Shown here: one piece after another, positions 24,463-33,807 of the stretch
How the letters are laid out: each line of letters opens with the position of its first letter
Position numbering within the stretch: the stretch's first letter is position 1
NCBI RefSeq assembly: GCF_000017805.1
Contig: NC_009767.1
Location: 2,108,001-2,172,000, forward strand
DNA: 64,000 nt
Reading direction: 5' to 3'
From: Roseiflexus castenholzii DSM 13941
GTDB lineage: Bacteria; Chloroflexota; Chloroflexia; Chloroflexales; Roseiflexaceae
Notes under the pieces: model-generated
The model's database searches: none
Seen by the model: the letters and a program-made list of their open reading frames with translations, nothing else
What the model was told of the DNA's origin: nothing
Program-made: the position numbers and the translations under genes

Positions 24463-26946
24463 ATGATCTCGCTTGGTCAATTGGGGAAAACCGCCGGTAT
24501 TATTATCGGAGCGGCAGCGGGGATTGCCGGCGTGGGAGCAGTCGCAGCGCTGCGGCGACCGCTTCCGCGCACCTCCGGTACGCTGCCCCTTCCGGGGTTG
24601 CAGGCGCCGGTGAAGGTTATTCGTGATCGCTGGGGTGTGCCGCATATCTATGCTGCCGGCAACGATGATCTGTTTATGGCGCAGGGATATGTGCATGCCC
24701 AGGATCGGCTCTGGCAGATGGAGTTTCAGCGTCGCGCCGCCTCCGGTCAACTCGCCGAGGTGTTTGGCGCCGTCGCGCTCGACTCCGACCGATTTGTGCG
24801 CGTGCTGGGTTTCAGGCGAATAGCAGAGCGCGAGGTAGACACGCTGGACGAGGAAACGCGCCGACTGGTCGAAGCGTATGTTCGCGGGGTGAATGCTTTT
24901 ATCGAGCAGCACGCCGGCAATCTGCCGATTGAGTTTACTGTTCTGCGCCTGCGTCCACGTCCGTGGACGGTTGCTGATGTGCTGGTGTGGGGCAGAATGA
25001 TGGCGCTGCAACTGTCGCGCAACTGGCGCGAAGAACTGGTGCGCGCGCGCCTGATTGCAACCCTGGGTGCAGAGCGCGCCGCAACCTTGATGCCGCACTA
25101 CCCTGACGATCATCCGATCATTGTGCCTCCTGGCATTCAGTACACGCCGACTATGGGACAGTCGGCGATGGAACGGGCGGATGCCACTTCCCGTTTCTTC
25201 CCCGATGGCGGAGGGCAGGGCAGCAATTCGTGGGCAGTTGCTGCCCATCGCGCCATCGGCGGGGGCCCGCTGCTCGCCAGTGATCCGCACCTGGCGATTA
25301 CGATGCCCTCACTCTGGTATGAAAATCATCTGAGCGGTGGCGATTTCCATGTGACCGGCGCCAGCATTCCCGGCACACCCGGCGTTGTTATCGGGCACAA
25401 CGAGCATATTGCCTGGGGTGTCACGAACAGCGGCAATGATGTTCAGGACCTCTATGTGGAGAAGTTCGATCCGACCGATCCGACCGGGCTGCGGTATGAG
25501 TATCAGGGTCAGTGGGAAATCGCCGAACTGGTGCGCGAAGAGATCGTCGTGCGCGGTCAACGCGAAGTGGTGATCGAAGAGGTGCGGATTACCCGCCACG
25601 GTCCGATCATTAATGCGCTGACTCCCGACCATGGGCAGAGCGGAACGAATGGTGAGGCGTCGCGTACTGAGCAACCGCTGGCAATTCGCTGGACAGCGCT
25701 GCAACCAACCCGCCTGCTGCGGTCGGTCTTCCGCCTGAATCGCGCGCGCGACTGGGAGAGTTTTCGTGACGCGCTGGCTGATTGGACCGTCCCGCCACAA
25801 AACTTTACCTACGCCGATGTCGAGGGGAATATTGGTTATGCCCTCGGCGGCGACATTCCACTGCGCGCCCGGGGCGATGGCAGCCTGCCGGCGCCTGGCT
25901 GGACGGGTGAATACGAATGGTCGGGCATCATTCCCCACGCTGACCTGCCGCACGTCCTGAATCCGTCGGAAGGGTTCGTGATCACAGCCAACAATCGGAT
26001 CGTCGGCGACTCCTATCCCTATCCGTTCCCGGCGGAATGGCTCAACGGCTATCGTGCCGAGCGCATCCGACAGTTGATCGAACAGACACCTCGCCACGAC
26101 GCCGAGTCATTTGCGCGCATCCACGCCGACATTCGCAGTCTGCCCGGCCTGGAACTGGCAGCGCTTGCCGGGCGCCTCCCCGCTGATGAACCGCTGGCAC
26201 AACAGGCGCGTGATGCACTCGCAACCTGGAATGGGGAGTTGAGCGCCGATAGTATCGGTGGTACGATCTATTCACGTTTGCGCGAGCGCCTGTTGAGCAC
26301 AATCTATGCCGATGCTGCTGCTACATTCGATGCTGTGGTCGGGTTAGGGGCATTTGCAACACTGCCCGCTCGTGATATGGCACATCGGGCATTTCCGCGC
26401 CTGCTACGCCGCCTGATCGAGCGCGACGACCATTTCTTCGGTCAACGCACCACCGATGACATTCTTGCAGCCGCCTGGAATGCAACGCTTGCGGAATTGC
26501 GCGCCGAACTCGGCGACGACGTCGCAACCTGGCGCTATGGGCGCATCCATACGCTGACTATCCGCCATCCACTCGGCTCGCTGCCTGCGCTGGCGACGAT
26601 CTTTAATCGGGGACCGTTTCCGACCGGTGGGGATCTCGATACGGTGAATATGGGATACCTGCCGCGCGAATTCGCTGGACCGCCGTTCTATATTGCGCCT
26701 TCGTACCGGCAGATTTGCGATACGTCCGACTGGGATCGCAGTCAGAGCATTCAGCCAACCGGTCAATCCGGGCATCCGGGTAGTCGTCACTATGGCGATT
26801 TTGTGCAACCCTGGCTCAATGTGCAGTATCATCCCATGTCCTGGAGTCGTTCGCGGGTCGAAGAGGTTGCCGCCGCCCGGATGACGCTGCAACCGGTGGA
26901 GGAAAAAGCAGCGGATGTCGCCATTCCGGCAAGGAGCGCGCTATGA
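24463..26946 (+). CDS. Penicillin acylase family Ntn hydrolase
   Basis: 827 residues. An N-terminal membrane segment (TAGIIIGAAAGIAGVGAVAAL) suggests export or anchoring. The alpha-chain part contains GVPHIYAAGNDDLFMAQGYVHAQDRLWQMEFQRR, with the family's DLF...QG.VHAQDRLWQM pattern. Autocatalytic cleavage is expected between Gly253 and Ser254 in GSNSW, leaving Ser254 as the N-terminal nucleophile of the beta chain. Asn and Arg of the oxyanion site are consistent with VIGHNEHIAWGVTN and related stretches. Natural substrates may be N-acyl compounds such as acyl-homoserine lactones, aculeacin-like lipopeptides or beta-lactams; sequence alone does not tell. Confidence 0.92.
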   Translation: MISLGQLGKTAGIIIGAAAGIAGVGAVAALRRPLPRTSGTLPLPGLQAPVKVIRDRWGVPHIYAAGNDDLFMAQGYVHAQDRLWQMEFQRRAASGQLAEVFGAVALDSDRFVRVLGFRRIAEREVDTLDEETRRLVEAYVRGVNAFIEQHAGNLPIEFTVLRLRPRPWTVADVLVWGRMMALQLSRNWREELVRARLIATLGAERAATLMPHYPDDHPIIVPPGIQYTPTMGQSAMERADATSRFFPDGGGQGSNSWAVAAHRAIGGGPLLASDPHLAITMPSLWYENHLSGGDFHVTGASIPGTPGVVIGHNEHIAWGVTNSGNDVQDLYVEKFDPTDPTGLRYEYQGQWEIAELVREEIVVRGQREVVIEEVRITRHGPIINALTPDHGQSGTNGEASRTEQPLAIRWTALQPTRLLRSVFRLNRARDWESFRDALADWTVPPQNFTYADVEGNIGYALGGDIPLRARGDGSLPAPGWTGEYEWSGIIPHADLPHVLNPSEGFVITANNRIVGDSYPYPFPAEWLNGYRAERIRQLIEQTPRHDAESFARIHADIRSLPGLELAALAGRLPADEPLAQQARDALATWNGELSADSIGGTIYSRLRERLLSTIYADAAATFDAVVGLGAFATLPARDMAHRAFPRLLRRLIERDDHFFGQRTTDDILAAAWNATLAELRAELGDDVATWRYGRIHTLTIRHPLGSLPALATIFNRGPFPTGGDLDTVNMGYLPREFAGPPFYIAPSYRQICDTSDWDRSQSIQPTGQSGHPGSRHYGDFVQPWLNVQYHPMSWSRSRVEEVAAARMTLQPVEEKAADVAIPARSAL

Positions 26947-27440
26947 GGTCCATGCGACGCATTCCTCCCGGTCCGGGTCAGGAGTCGGTCTGGGATTATC
27001 CGCGCCCACCGCGTGTCGAACCAACATCACGTCGGGTGCGGGTACTTTTCGGCGGCGTGATGATTGCCGACACTCGCCGCGCGCTGCGGGTGCTGGAGAC
27101 GAGCCACCCACCAACCTACTACATCCCGCCCGAAGATGTTCGGATGGAGTATCTGACGCCAACCGTCCGGCAGTCGTTCTGCGAATTCAAGGGTATAGCC
27201 GGCTACTACACCGTCCAGGTCGGTGAAAAACGCGCCGAGAACGCGGCATGGTTCTATGCCCGTCCGTCGCCGGGGTATGAGGCGCTTGCCGGGTATATTG
27301 CGTTCTATCCAAGTCGTATGGACGCCTGTTACGTCGATGATGAACCGGTGGTCGCACAGGAAGGGGACTTCTACGGCGGTTGGATTACCTCGGACATCGT
27401 CGGGCCGTTCAAGGGCGGTCCGGGGACGTGGGGATGGTAG
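26943..27440 (+). CDS. DUF427 domain protein
   Basis: 165 residues. The DUF427 core runs from VRVLFGGVMIADTRRALRVLET through SFCEFKGIAGYYTV to AWFYARPSPGYEALAGYIAFYPSRMDACYVDDEPV, close to the canonical motif order. No biochemical function is established for the family. The start overlaps the acylase stop by four bases (ATGA), so it is translationally coupled. Its last 32 bp overlap the convergent purine nucleoside phosphorylase gene. Confidence 0.88.
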   Translation: MRSMRRIPPGPGQESVWDYPRPPRVEPTSRRVRVLFGGVMIADTRRALRVLETSHPPTYYIPPEDVRMEYLTPTVRQSFCEFKGIAGYYTVQVGEKRAENAAWFYARPSPGYEALAGYIAFYPSRMDACYVDDEPVVAQEGDFYGGWITSDIVGPFKGGPGTWGW

Positions 27441-28275
27441 CGGTGCGATCCATCCGCTCCAGGATGGCGCGGATCAGCGCAGTAACTCGTGGGCGCGCCG
27501 ACTTGCCGGCATCGAGCACTTCCTGGTGATTGGCGGGCGGTCCGTCCGCCAGCGCCAGGTTGGTGATCAGCGAAAGCCCCATACAGCGCATCCCCATATG
27601 CCGCGCAACGACAATCTCAGGCACGGTGGACATGCCAACCGCGTCAGCACCGAGCAGGCGACACATGCGCAGTTCGGCGCTGCTCTCGAATGCCGGACCC
27701 GATAGCATCAAATAGACTCCCTCACGCAGCAGAATGCCCAGATCGTCTGCCGCAGCGCACGCCAGCCTCATCAACTCGCGGTCGTAGGCGCCAACCATTG
27801 CCGGGAAGCGCGGACCCATGCGCTCATCGTTGGGTCCGCGCAATGGGTGATGGCCTGCCAGCCCTGGCAGAAAAATATGGTCGGTTATGAGCATCAGATC
27901 GCCAACGCTCCAGTCGGCGTGCAACCCGCCGGCGGCGTTGGTCGCCAGTAGCGTGGTGCAGCCGAGCGCGCGCAGCACACGCACCGGAAACGTGACCTGC
28001 TGCATTGAGTGCCCTTCATAAAAGTGAAACCGTCCACGCATCACAGCCACCGGTTGACCTGCCAGCACCCCGATGACCAGTTCACCGCGATGACCGACGA
28101 CCGTCGTTGGCGGAAAGCCAGGAATGTCTGTGTAGGGAACCACGACGGGGTTGTCCAGATTGTCCGCCAGTTCGCTCCATCCCGATCCAAGAATGAGCGC
28201 AATGCGCGGAACAAGGCTGATGCGCGCAGCAATGATCGAACGGGCGGGTTCGATCAGGTTCAAAAGGTCGTCCAC
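27409..28275 (-). CDS. Purine nucleoside phosphorylase (PNP/MTAP family)
   Basis: 288 residues. Signatures include IALILGSGWSELAD (phosphate loop), GRFHFYEGHSMQQVTFPVRVL, TNAAGGLHADWSVGDLMLITDHI, and SGPAFESSAELRMCRLLGADAVGMSTVPE. These define the trimeric high-molecular-mass PNP type that cleaves inosine and guanosine with phosphate. It provides the salvage step that could follow uptake by the nucleoside-type importer at 1-4915. It is the last gene after recO and the PH-domain protein, with a 41-bp gap. Confidence 0.94.
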   Translation of the reverse strand: MDDLLNLIEPARSIIAARISLVPRIALILGSGWSELADNLDNPVVVPYTDIPGFPPTTVVGHRGELVIGVLAGQPVAVMRGRFHFYEGHSMQQVTFPVRVLRALGCTTLLATNAAGGLHADWSVGDLMLITDHIFLPGLAGHHPLRGPNDERMGPRFPAMVGAYDRELMRLACAAADDLGILLREGVYLMLSGPAFESSAELRMCRLLGADAVGMSTVPEIVVARHMGMRCMGLSLITNLALADGPPANHQEVLDAGKSARPRVTALIRAILERMDRTATIPTSPDRP

Positions 28276-28316
28276 TGTTCCGTCCCTGCGTCATCCGGTG
28301 TTCCCGAATGACGCAA

Positions 28317-29006
28317 CTAAATACGACCGAGCAATTCCCGTTTTTTGGCTTCGAACTCTTCCCGCGAGATCAGTCCGCGATCCCGCATGTCTACCAGACG
28401 CTGCAAAGCGTGCGACACGCGATCGACATCGGGAAGCATATCTTCGACATCGAGATACGCATCAATGTCACGCTGATCGATATAGGCATAGCCGCGTTCG
28501 ATATCGTGGCGCGCATCATCCATCGCGCGCTTGAACTCTTGTGGACGAGCCAGACTGCGACATTGACTGACGCCCGACTCAGAGGCGGTCATGATCTCGA
28601 TGTCACCAAAATTCAAGAGACGCCCTACCCAACTCTGGCGCAGTTCCACTCCGTTGATCCTCTCGACCGGAATATCGACCGCCTCGGTGTTGAAAATACC
28701 GCGCAGCAGGATCACGCGCCGATCGGTGACCACGCATTGTTCATTCGACCAGCGCAGATAATCGAGAAAAGCGCTGCCAAGCACAAGGAGGCTGATAACC
28801 ACGCAGACGATCAACACCAAAACGCCGACTTGCATGCCGGCCAGCATTTTATCGGGAAATGCCACCTGCGAGACGACGCCGGCGGCGATCAACACGCCGA
28901 TCAGCAGCAATTCGGTCAGAATATTCCCGATCAACACAAACACATGTTGCCGACCAATGTAGCGCACATGCTCACCGCGCCCCAGGAGGGTGTCAATCGC
29001 GTTCAT
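28317..29006 (-). CDS. Membrane protein with bacterial PH domain
   Basis: 229 residues. Two hydrophobic segments (FVLIGNILTELLLIGVLIAAG and VGVLVLIVCVVISLLVLG) are followed by a bPH_2-like region (WSNEQCVVTDRRVILLRGIF, then VDIPVERINGVELRQSWVGRLLNFGDIEI). The C terminus (ALQRLVDMRDRGLISREEF) has the LxxLxxxGxIxxEEFE pattern of SHOCT oligomerisation tails. AAGGAG six bases upstream points to ATG 29006. The start lies 14 bp inside recO. Role unknown. Confidence 0.85.
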   Translation of the reverse strand: MNAIDTLLGRGEHVRYIGRQHVFVLIGNILTELLLIGVLIAAGVVSQVAFPDKMLAGMQVGVLVLIVCVVISLLVLGSAFLDYLRWSNEQCVVTDRRVILLRGIFNTEAVDIPVERINGVELRQSWVGRLLNFGDIEIMTASESGVSQCRSLARPQEFKRAMDDARHDIERGYAYIDQRDIDAYLDVEDMLPDVDRVSHALQRLVDMRDRGLISREEFEAKKRELLGRI

Positions 29007-29844
29007 CGTCATCTCCTTGAGCTCCGGTTGATCCGACGAACAGGGATGGTTCAGGGTGCTGTCGAACATCGTCGAGGAATGCCAGCGAACGCAGGTCGCG
29101 TTCCAGGATATGGCGTAGATAGGCGCGCAGCAACGATTCCGCTTCGGCGCGCGTGGCGGTTGATACCCGCAACTCGCCGGCGATCTCCGGTGGTTGTATC
29201 TGCATATAGCGCAGCAACTTGAACGTGGACAGGCGCATTGGCAGCGCCCGACGATCAGCGCCAGCGCATTGTGGGCAGAGCGCACCTCCCGCTGCCGGAC
29301 TGAACCGATCCGTCGCCTCGGTCAGCCTCACGCCGCACGCAGCGCACTCATACAACTGTGGACGGTAGCCAACTGCGTCCAGTAAGTGCAACTCATAGGC
29401 GCGCAGGGTGAGATCGATGGCAGCGCCAGCATTGAGTGCGCGTAAAGCGCCGAGCAACAACTCAAACGCGCGTCGGTTTTCACTTTCTTCCGCGATCAGG
29501 CGATCAACCAGTTCAGCGGCATAGTACGCGGCGCCAATGCGTTCGAGATCAGCGCGCAAATGCTCAAAGCGGTCCAACGGACTGCTCTGCGTCACGATGT
29601 GCAGGTTGCGTCCAATCGCCAGCATAAGGGTGGTATGAGTAAACAGTTCGATATGCCCTGCCAGGCGACTATGAATCTTGCGCGCTCCCTTCGCAATCAC
29701 ACGCTGCTTGCCCGACGGGGTCAGAATCGTCAGCACCCGATCCGCTTCGCCGCTATCGGATCTGCGGATGATGATTGCTTCACAACGATACACACGATCC
29801 CGCAACGCCACCCCCGTTTGTGTACCTTGCCGCAGCGCCGACAT
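28993..29844 (-). CDS. recO: DNA repair protein RecO
   Basis: 283 residues. N-terminal OB fold (YRCEAIIIRRSDSGEADRVLTILTPSGKQRVIAKGARK), helical middle (YYAAELVDRLIAEESENRRAFELLLGAL) and a zinc-binding site made of CAACG and CPQC. RecO loads RecA on SSB-covered gaps together with RecR. A promoter with perfect TATAAT lies just upstream. The C-terminal tail is acidic (GDDDERD). The PH-domain gene starts inside its 3' end. Confidence 0.93.
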   Translation of the reverse strand: MSALRQGTQTGVALRDRVYRCEAIIIRRSDSGEADRVLTILTPSGKQRVIAKGARKIHSRLAGHIELFTHTTLMLAIGRNLHIVTQSSPLDRFEHLRADLERIGAAYYAAELVDRLIAEESENRRAFELLLGALRALNAGAAIDLTLRAYELHLLDAVGYRPQLYECAACGVRLTEATDRFSPAAGGALCPQCAGADRRALPMRLSTFKLLRYMQIQPPEIAGELRVSTATRAEAESLLRAYLRHILERDLRSLAFLDDVRQHPEPSLFVGSTGAQGDDDERD

Positions 29845-29861
29845 CTCTGCGCCAGCATGTC

Positions 29862-29891
29862 ATTATAGACCCCGCAGCAGGTTCTGGTCAA
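29862..29891 (-). promoter_or_regulatory. Sigma-70-type promoter of recO
   Basis: On the minus strand TTGACC (29891-29886), 18-bp spacer, TATAAT (29867-29862). It occupies the short gap between the tgt stop and recO. Confidence 0.65.
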
Positions 29892-29894
29892 TGT

Positions 29895-31112
29895 TCAATC
29901 TCCAAGCCATTCGGCGCGCAGTTGCGCGAAGCGCCCCTCACGAATGCTCTGGCGAATCTCGCGCATGAGTTTGAGCAGGAAAGCGACATTGTGCAGACTG
30001 ACAAGCCGAATGCCGAGCAATTCCTGAGCGCGAAACAAGTGGTGGATGTAGGCGCGCGAATAACGCTGACACGTATAACAATCACACCACGAGTCCAGCG
30101 GTTCCTGGTCGTCGCGCAACGACGCATTGGTCACATTCAGTTTCCAGCGCCGCTGCGCCGGCAGCGTGCTCATATCGCGTACCAGCGCCGTCCCATGCCG
30201 ACCAAGGCGTGTCGGGCTGACGCAATCGAACATATCGATGCCGCGCGCCACACATTCGATCAGGTCGTCCACATCACCAATGCCGAGCAGGTGGCGCGGC
30301 AGATGGTCGGGCAGGTGCGGCACGGTCATATCCACCACAGCACGCATCTGTTCCTTGTCGCCGCCGAGCGAACCGCCGATACACAACCCATCGAATGAGA
30401 GTTCACGCAGATATTCGGCGCTTGCTCGCCGCAAGTCGGGAAAGACGCCTCCATGAACGATACCGAACAGTGCCTGATCAGGATTCGGCGGCGCAAATGG
30501 CAACCCGCCCGCGCGAGTTTCCTGATGGAATATCAGGCAGCGTCGTTCCCATTCGTGGGTGCGTTCCAGTGAACGAGCAGTGTAGTCGTACCCGGCATGA
30601 AACGGCGGCAACTCATCGAAGCAGAGTATGATGTCAGCGCCGATGCCTTTCTGAATCTCAATGCTCCGTTCAGGAGTGAACACATGGGTCGAACCATCGA
30701 TATACGACTTGAAAATCACGGCATCATCGGTAACCCTCACCATACCGGGCTGCACCTGCTGCGTCGGTCGCCGACCCTTAATTTCGTCGGCAATCCCGCC
30801 ATACACCAGGCTGAACACCTGAAACCCACCGCTATCGGTCAGGATAGGTCCTTCCCATCCCATGAAACGGTGCAATCCTCCCATGCGCGCAATCAACTCG
30901 TGCCCGGGTTGCAGGTAGAGATGATAGGTGTTCCCGAGAATAATCTGCGCGCCGTGGTCACGCACCTCATCAGGGGTCAACGATTTGATCGAGCCGCGGG
31001 TGCCGACCGGCATAAACACGGGGGTCTCGATGACTCCGTGGGCGGTGGTGATCCGTCCGATGCGAGCGCGGCTATGGGTGTCGCGCGCCTCGATTTCGAA
31101 TATCAGCGTCAT
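29895..31112 (-). CDS. tgt: tRNA-guanine (queuine) transglycosylase
   Basis: 405 residues. Contains GTRGSIKSLTPDEV, the nucleophile region DSGGFQVFSL, LGIGDVDDLIECVARGIDMFDCVSPTR and the zinc site CDCYTCQRYSRAYIHH. It exchanges G34 for preQ1 in tRNAs with GUN anticodons. A TATAAT-like box lies at 31159-31154 on the minus strand, and the palindrome ACGTTAACGT lies just before the start, but a matching -35 box is weak. Confidence 0.96.
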   Translation of the reverse strand: MTLIFEIEARDTHSRARIGRITTAHGVIETPVFMPVGTRGSIKSLTPDEVRDHGAQIILGNTYHLYLQPGHELIARMGGLHRFMGWEGPILTDSGGFQVFSLVYGGIADEIKGRRPTQQVQPGMVRVTDDAVIFKSYIDGSTHVFTPERSIEIQKGIGADIILCFDELPPFHAGYDYTARSLERTHEWERRCLIFHQETRAGGLPFAPPNPDQALFGIVHGGVFPDLRRASAEYLRELSFDGLCIGGSLGGDKEQMRAVVDMTVPHLPDHLPRHLLGIGDVDDLIECVARGIDMFDCVSPTRLGRHGTALVRDMSTLPAQRRWKLNVTNASLRDDQEPLDSWCDCYTCQRYSRAYIHHLFRAQELLGIRLVSLHNVAFLLKLMREIRQSIREGRFAQLRAEWLGD

Positions 31113-31203
31113 AAACGTGCAAACGTTAACGTGCGCAGGAATAAAGAGGCTCCATTATACAGGGTTCCACGCGACCCAGGCGATAATGAGGAGCATATAC
31201 GCC

Positions 31204-32718
31204 TTATGGCGCCGCCGAATTGGGAGAAGCGCCATTGTCTGTACGTTCGTCGTCGCTGTCGGGATCGTCTGGCGTTATGGTTGGTGTGCTGGATGCTTCA
31301 GCAAGATCAGGCGGCGTATTTGGCTGATCCGTTGGCGTGAGGGTGGGTGTAGCGGTCGGCGCCGGTGTGGGTGTGTCGGTCGGCGTGGCGGTCGGCGCCG
31401 GTGTGGGTGTGTCGGTCGGCGCCGGTGTAGGTGTGTCGGTCGGCGTGGCGGTCGGCGCCGGTGTGGGCGTCAATGTTGGACGCGGTGGACGAGCAGTTGG
31501 CGGCGGTTGCGGCGTCGAACTTACCGAAGGCGGCTCGGTTGGTGGGATGCGGGTCGCCGTTGGCGGCGGCGTATGCGTCGGCGATGGTGTATGCGTCGGC
31601 AACGGCGTATCCGTGGGCGGAACCTCCGTCGGTTGCACCGTATATGTTGCAGTTGGCGACGGCGTAGATGTAGGAGAACCAGGCATCGGCGTGCGAGTCG
31701 GCAACGGCGCATTCGTTGCCGTCGGTGCAGCCTGACCCGGTGTTGGCGTGGGCCGTGGCGGACGAGCAGTTGGCGGCGGGGTCGCCACAGCCTGAGTAGA
31801 TTCGCCGTCGGGTGTTGGGCGGTCTTCCACGGAGGGGGTCTGATCGGTCAGATCCACAACCGGCACATCAGCCGATGTCGGGGATGGTGCATCGGTTGCT
31901 GCCGGAGTTTGCGTGGTTGATGCCGGCGCTGGCGATGACAGCGGAATCGTGGTTGCAGGCGGCGCTACCGTTGGCTCGATCACCGCGTCGATCTGCCCCT
32001 GCACAGTATCGATCAGCGGATTCGCGTCCGGCACCTTTGACGCAAGTTGGAACAGCGTCTTCCGCACCTCATCGATCAGCACATTCACATCATCTGACAC
32101 ATCTGCTGTGCCGATCTGACGGCTTTCCACGACCGCACCACGAACATGCACCGAAAGAATGGCAAGCGGTTCTTCGAGCGCCTGCGGAGTGATCGAATCG
32201 TTGCCGGTGATCAGCATTTCAATTTCCAGCATCCGACGGCGGGCATAGTCGATATGCAATTTACTGCGCTGTGCCGGATCGGTGGTGATGGAGAGCGTCA
32301 AATCCTCGCGCGCAACTTTCCAGACATACAGTGGATCACCGGGCAGACTCTGCGCAGATGCCGTATCGACCGATGCCAGCAACACCGTCACTGCCAGAGC
32401 GCCTGCTAGCACGCGCTGCACTGCGGCTTTGCGAAGTGGACGTAGCAGATGCCCGGTTCTCTGCCGCTGTGCGAGCATCTGACCGGCAAGTGCAGAAAAC
32501 TCCTGTGCGCCGGTTGGCAGCCAGCGTTCCAGTTCTGGCGGCAGAGGCAATGCCGCCTCGTGGCGCACAAGACCTGCAATCTCCAGCAATGGCTCAAGAT
32601 TCGCAGCCGCCTGCGGATAGCGCGCCAGGCACTCATCGATAGACGCGCCGCTCAGCAATCGATTGAGCGCCTCATCGAACGCCTCCGCAATGTCCAGTTG
32701 TTGACTGCGTCGAACCAT
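31204..32718 (-). CDS. DUF5667 membrane protein with Thr/Pro-rich tail, putative sigma-factor partner
   Basis: 504 residues. The cytoplasmic N terminus (DIAEAFDEALNRLLSGASIDECLARYP) precedes one membrane helix at about residues 105-121 (VLAGALAVTVLLASVDT). Then comes DUF5667 (SLPGDPLYVWKVAREDLTLSIT, KLHIDYARRRMLEIEML). The last 220 residues are Thr/Pro/Ala repeats. It starts 34 bp after the ECF sigma factor gene on the same strand, the usual arrangement for a sigma/anti-sigma pair. It lacks the HxxxCxxC zinc motif of classical ZAS anti-sigmas, so control of the sigma factor is inferred from context. Confidence 0.78.
   Translation of the reverse strand: MVRRSQQLDIAEAFDEALNRLLSGASIDECLARYPQAAANLEPLLEIAGLVRHEAALPLPPELERWLPTGAQEFSALAGQMLAQRQRTGHLLRPLRKAAVQRVLAGALAVTVLLASVDTASAQSLPGDPLYVWKVAREDLTLSITTDPAQRSKLHIDYARRRMLEIEMLITGNDSITPQALEEPLAILSVHVRGAVVESRQIGTADVSDDVNVLIDEVRKTLFQLASKVPDANPLIDTVQGQIDAVIEPTVAPPATTIPLSSPAPASTTQTPAATDAPSPTSADVPVVDLTDQTPSVEDRPTPDGESTQAVATPPPTARPPRPTPTPGQAAPTATNAPLPTRTPMPGSPTSTPSPTATYTVQPTEVPPTDTPLPTHTPSPTHTPPPTATRIPPTEPPSVSSTPQPPPTARPPRPTLTPTPAPTATPTDTPTPAPTDTPTPAPTATPTDTPTPAPTATPTLTPTDQPNTPPDLAEASSTPTITPDDPDSDDERTDNGASPNSAAP
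31350..31470 (-). repeat. Degenerate tandem repeat encoding TPTPAPT-type linker
   Basis: Several copies of the motif TCGGCGCCGGTGTGGGTG (plus strand) alternate with GTCGGTCGGCGTGGCG. On the minus strand they encode the PTDTPTPAPTATPT series at the C terminus of the DUF5667 protein. Copy number could vary by slippage. Confidence 0.7.
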
Positions 32719-32752
32719 CGATCACCACAACCGCGATATATTCAGATCGGTG

Positions 32753-33355
32753 TCAGGACGCGTCGGCGCCCCCGACCGCACGCGCCATCAATGACTCAGC
32801 GGATGCCGATTCCTGATTGAGGATGTGCTGCAATGCCTGAAGAGCGCGATACTGCAATGCCTTGACTGCGCCTTCGGTTTTGCCGATGGTTGTTGCAATC
32901 TCCTGATTGGTCATATCGCCAAAAAATTTCAACATCAAGACATGCTGTTGCTCAACGGTCAGTTGTGCGATGGCATGTTGCAACGATAGGCGCTCAAACA
33001 AGGACGAGACCGCCTCCTGGCCTCGCGGGTCGGTCACATCGATGGTATCGTCGAGCGAAGAAGCGAATATCTGCCGCCGCCGCGTCTGACCGATCAAGAC
33101 ATTTCCTGCAATCGTGTACAACCAGCCCAGAAACATCTTTTCGCCCCGATACTGTAACCCGCCAATGCCTTTGATGACGCGAATGAACGTCTCTTGCGTC
33201 AGGTCCTGCGCCAGTTCCGGTTCGCGCGTGCGCACATACATGTAGCGCAAAATGTGTCTTGCATACCGGGCGTACAACTCGCCGAACGCTATCTCATCGC
33301 CCGCTTGAGCGCGAGCGATGATTGCCGGAAGTTCGACGTTTGTGTCGGCAACCAT
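32753..33355 (-). CDS. ECF-type RNA polymerase sigma factor
   Basis: 200 residues. Region 2 includes FGELYARYARHILRYMYVRTREPELAQDLTQETFIRV, with the DLTQETF motif typical of sigma region 2. Region 4 includes LSLQHAIAQLTVEQQHVLMLKFFGDMTNQEIATTIGKTEGAVKALQYRAL. AGGGGAAAT lies just before the ATG. The DUF5667 membrane protein follows and is the likely regulator. The target promoter motif is not apparent upstream. Confidence 0.93.
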   Translation of the reverse strand: MVADTNVELPAIIARAQAGDEIAFGELYARYARHILRYMYVRTREPELAQDLTQETFIRVIKGIGGLQYRGEKMFLGWLYTIAGNVLIGQTRRRQIFASSLDDTIDVTDPRGQEAVSSLFERLSLQHAIAQLTVEQQHVLMLKFFGDMTNQEIATTIGKTEGAVKALQYRALQALQHILNQESASAESLMARAVGGADAS

Positions 33356-33807
33356 ATTTCCCCTGCTGTCCGGTCGATGCTGGTGCTTCTGCCGTCGCTG
33401 GTACGAACAGGTTGCCTATTCAATACCAACGCGACCAGATAATCGGGAGTTACGCACAAGCGCGTGATGGAACTAGCGAATATTCTACTTTGTAGTAAGG
33501 CGCATCCCTTTCTCATTATAGTCGAACGCCTGGCGCTGCGAAAGACCTGACCCGGTTAAGGTTTGGTCAAATTGCGCTCCAGATAGAGATGCGCTGTACT
33601 ATGCTGTGTGGCAACGCGCAAGGGTCTGCGCGCGCCTGTCCAGAGCGTAAGAATCCGATAATCACGCTCAACGTGGGTGTGGATAGACGATCTGTTCTCG
33701 TCGAGCGATCAACGTGAGCCAGACATCGCTGATGGCAATGCCATATCAGCGCTGCGTGACGCCATTGGCGGATAGACTACGGTCACTACAGGGATGCTTT
33801 CAGTCTA
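33356..33807. other. Gene-free stretch upstream of the sigma factor
   Basis: 450 bp with no convincing gene. A TATAAT-like box is present on the minus strand at 33520-33515, without a good -35 partner, and could serve the sigma operon with a leader of about 150 nt. Confidence 0.4.

Noticed and set aside
31113..31203. tRNA or small RNA gene between tgt and the DUF5667 gene
   Set aside because: Too short and lacks cloverleaf or conserved TpsiC sequence; only promoter-like boxes seen.
33356..33520. ECF-type autoregulated promoter for the sigma operon
   Set aside because: No convincing -35 AAC/-10 GTC-type pair at proper spacing; only an isolated TATAAT-like box.
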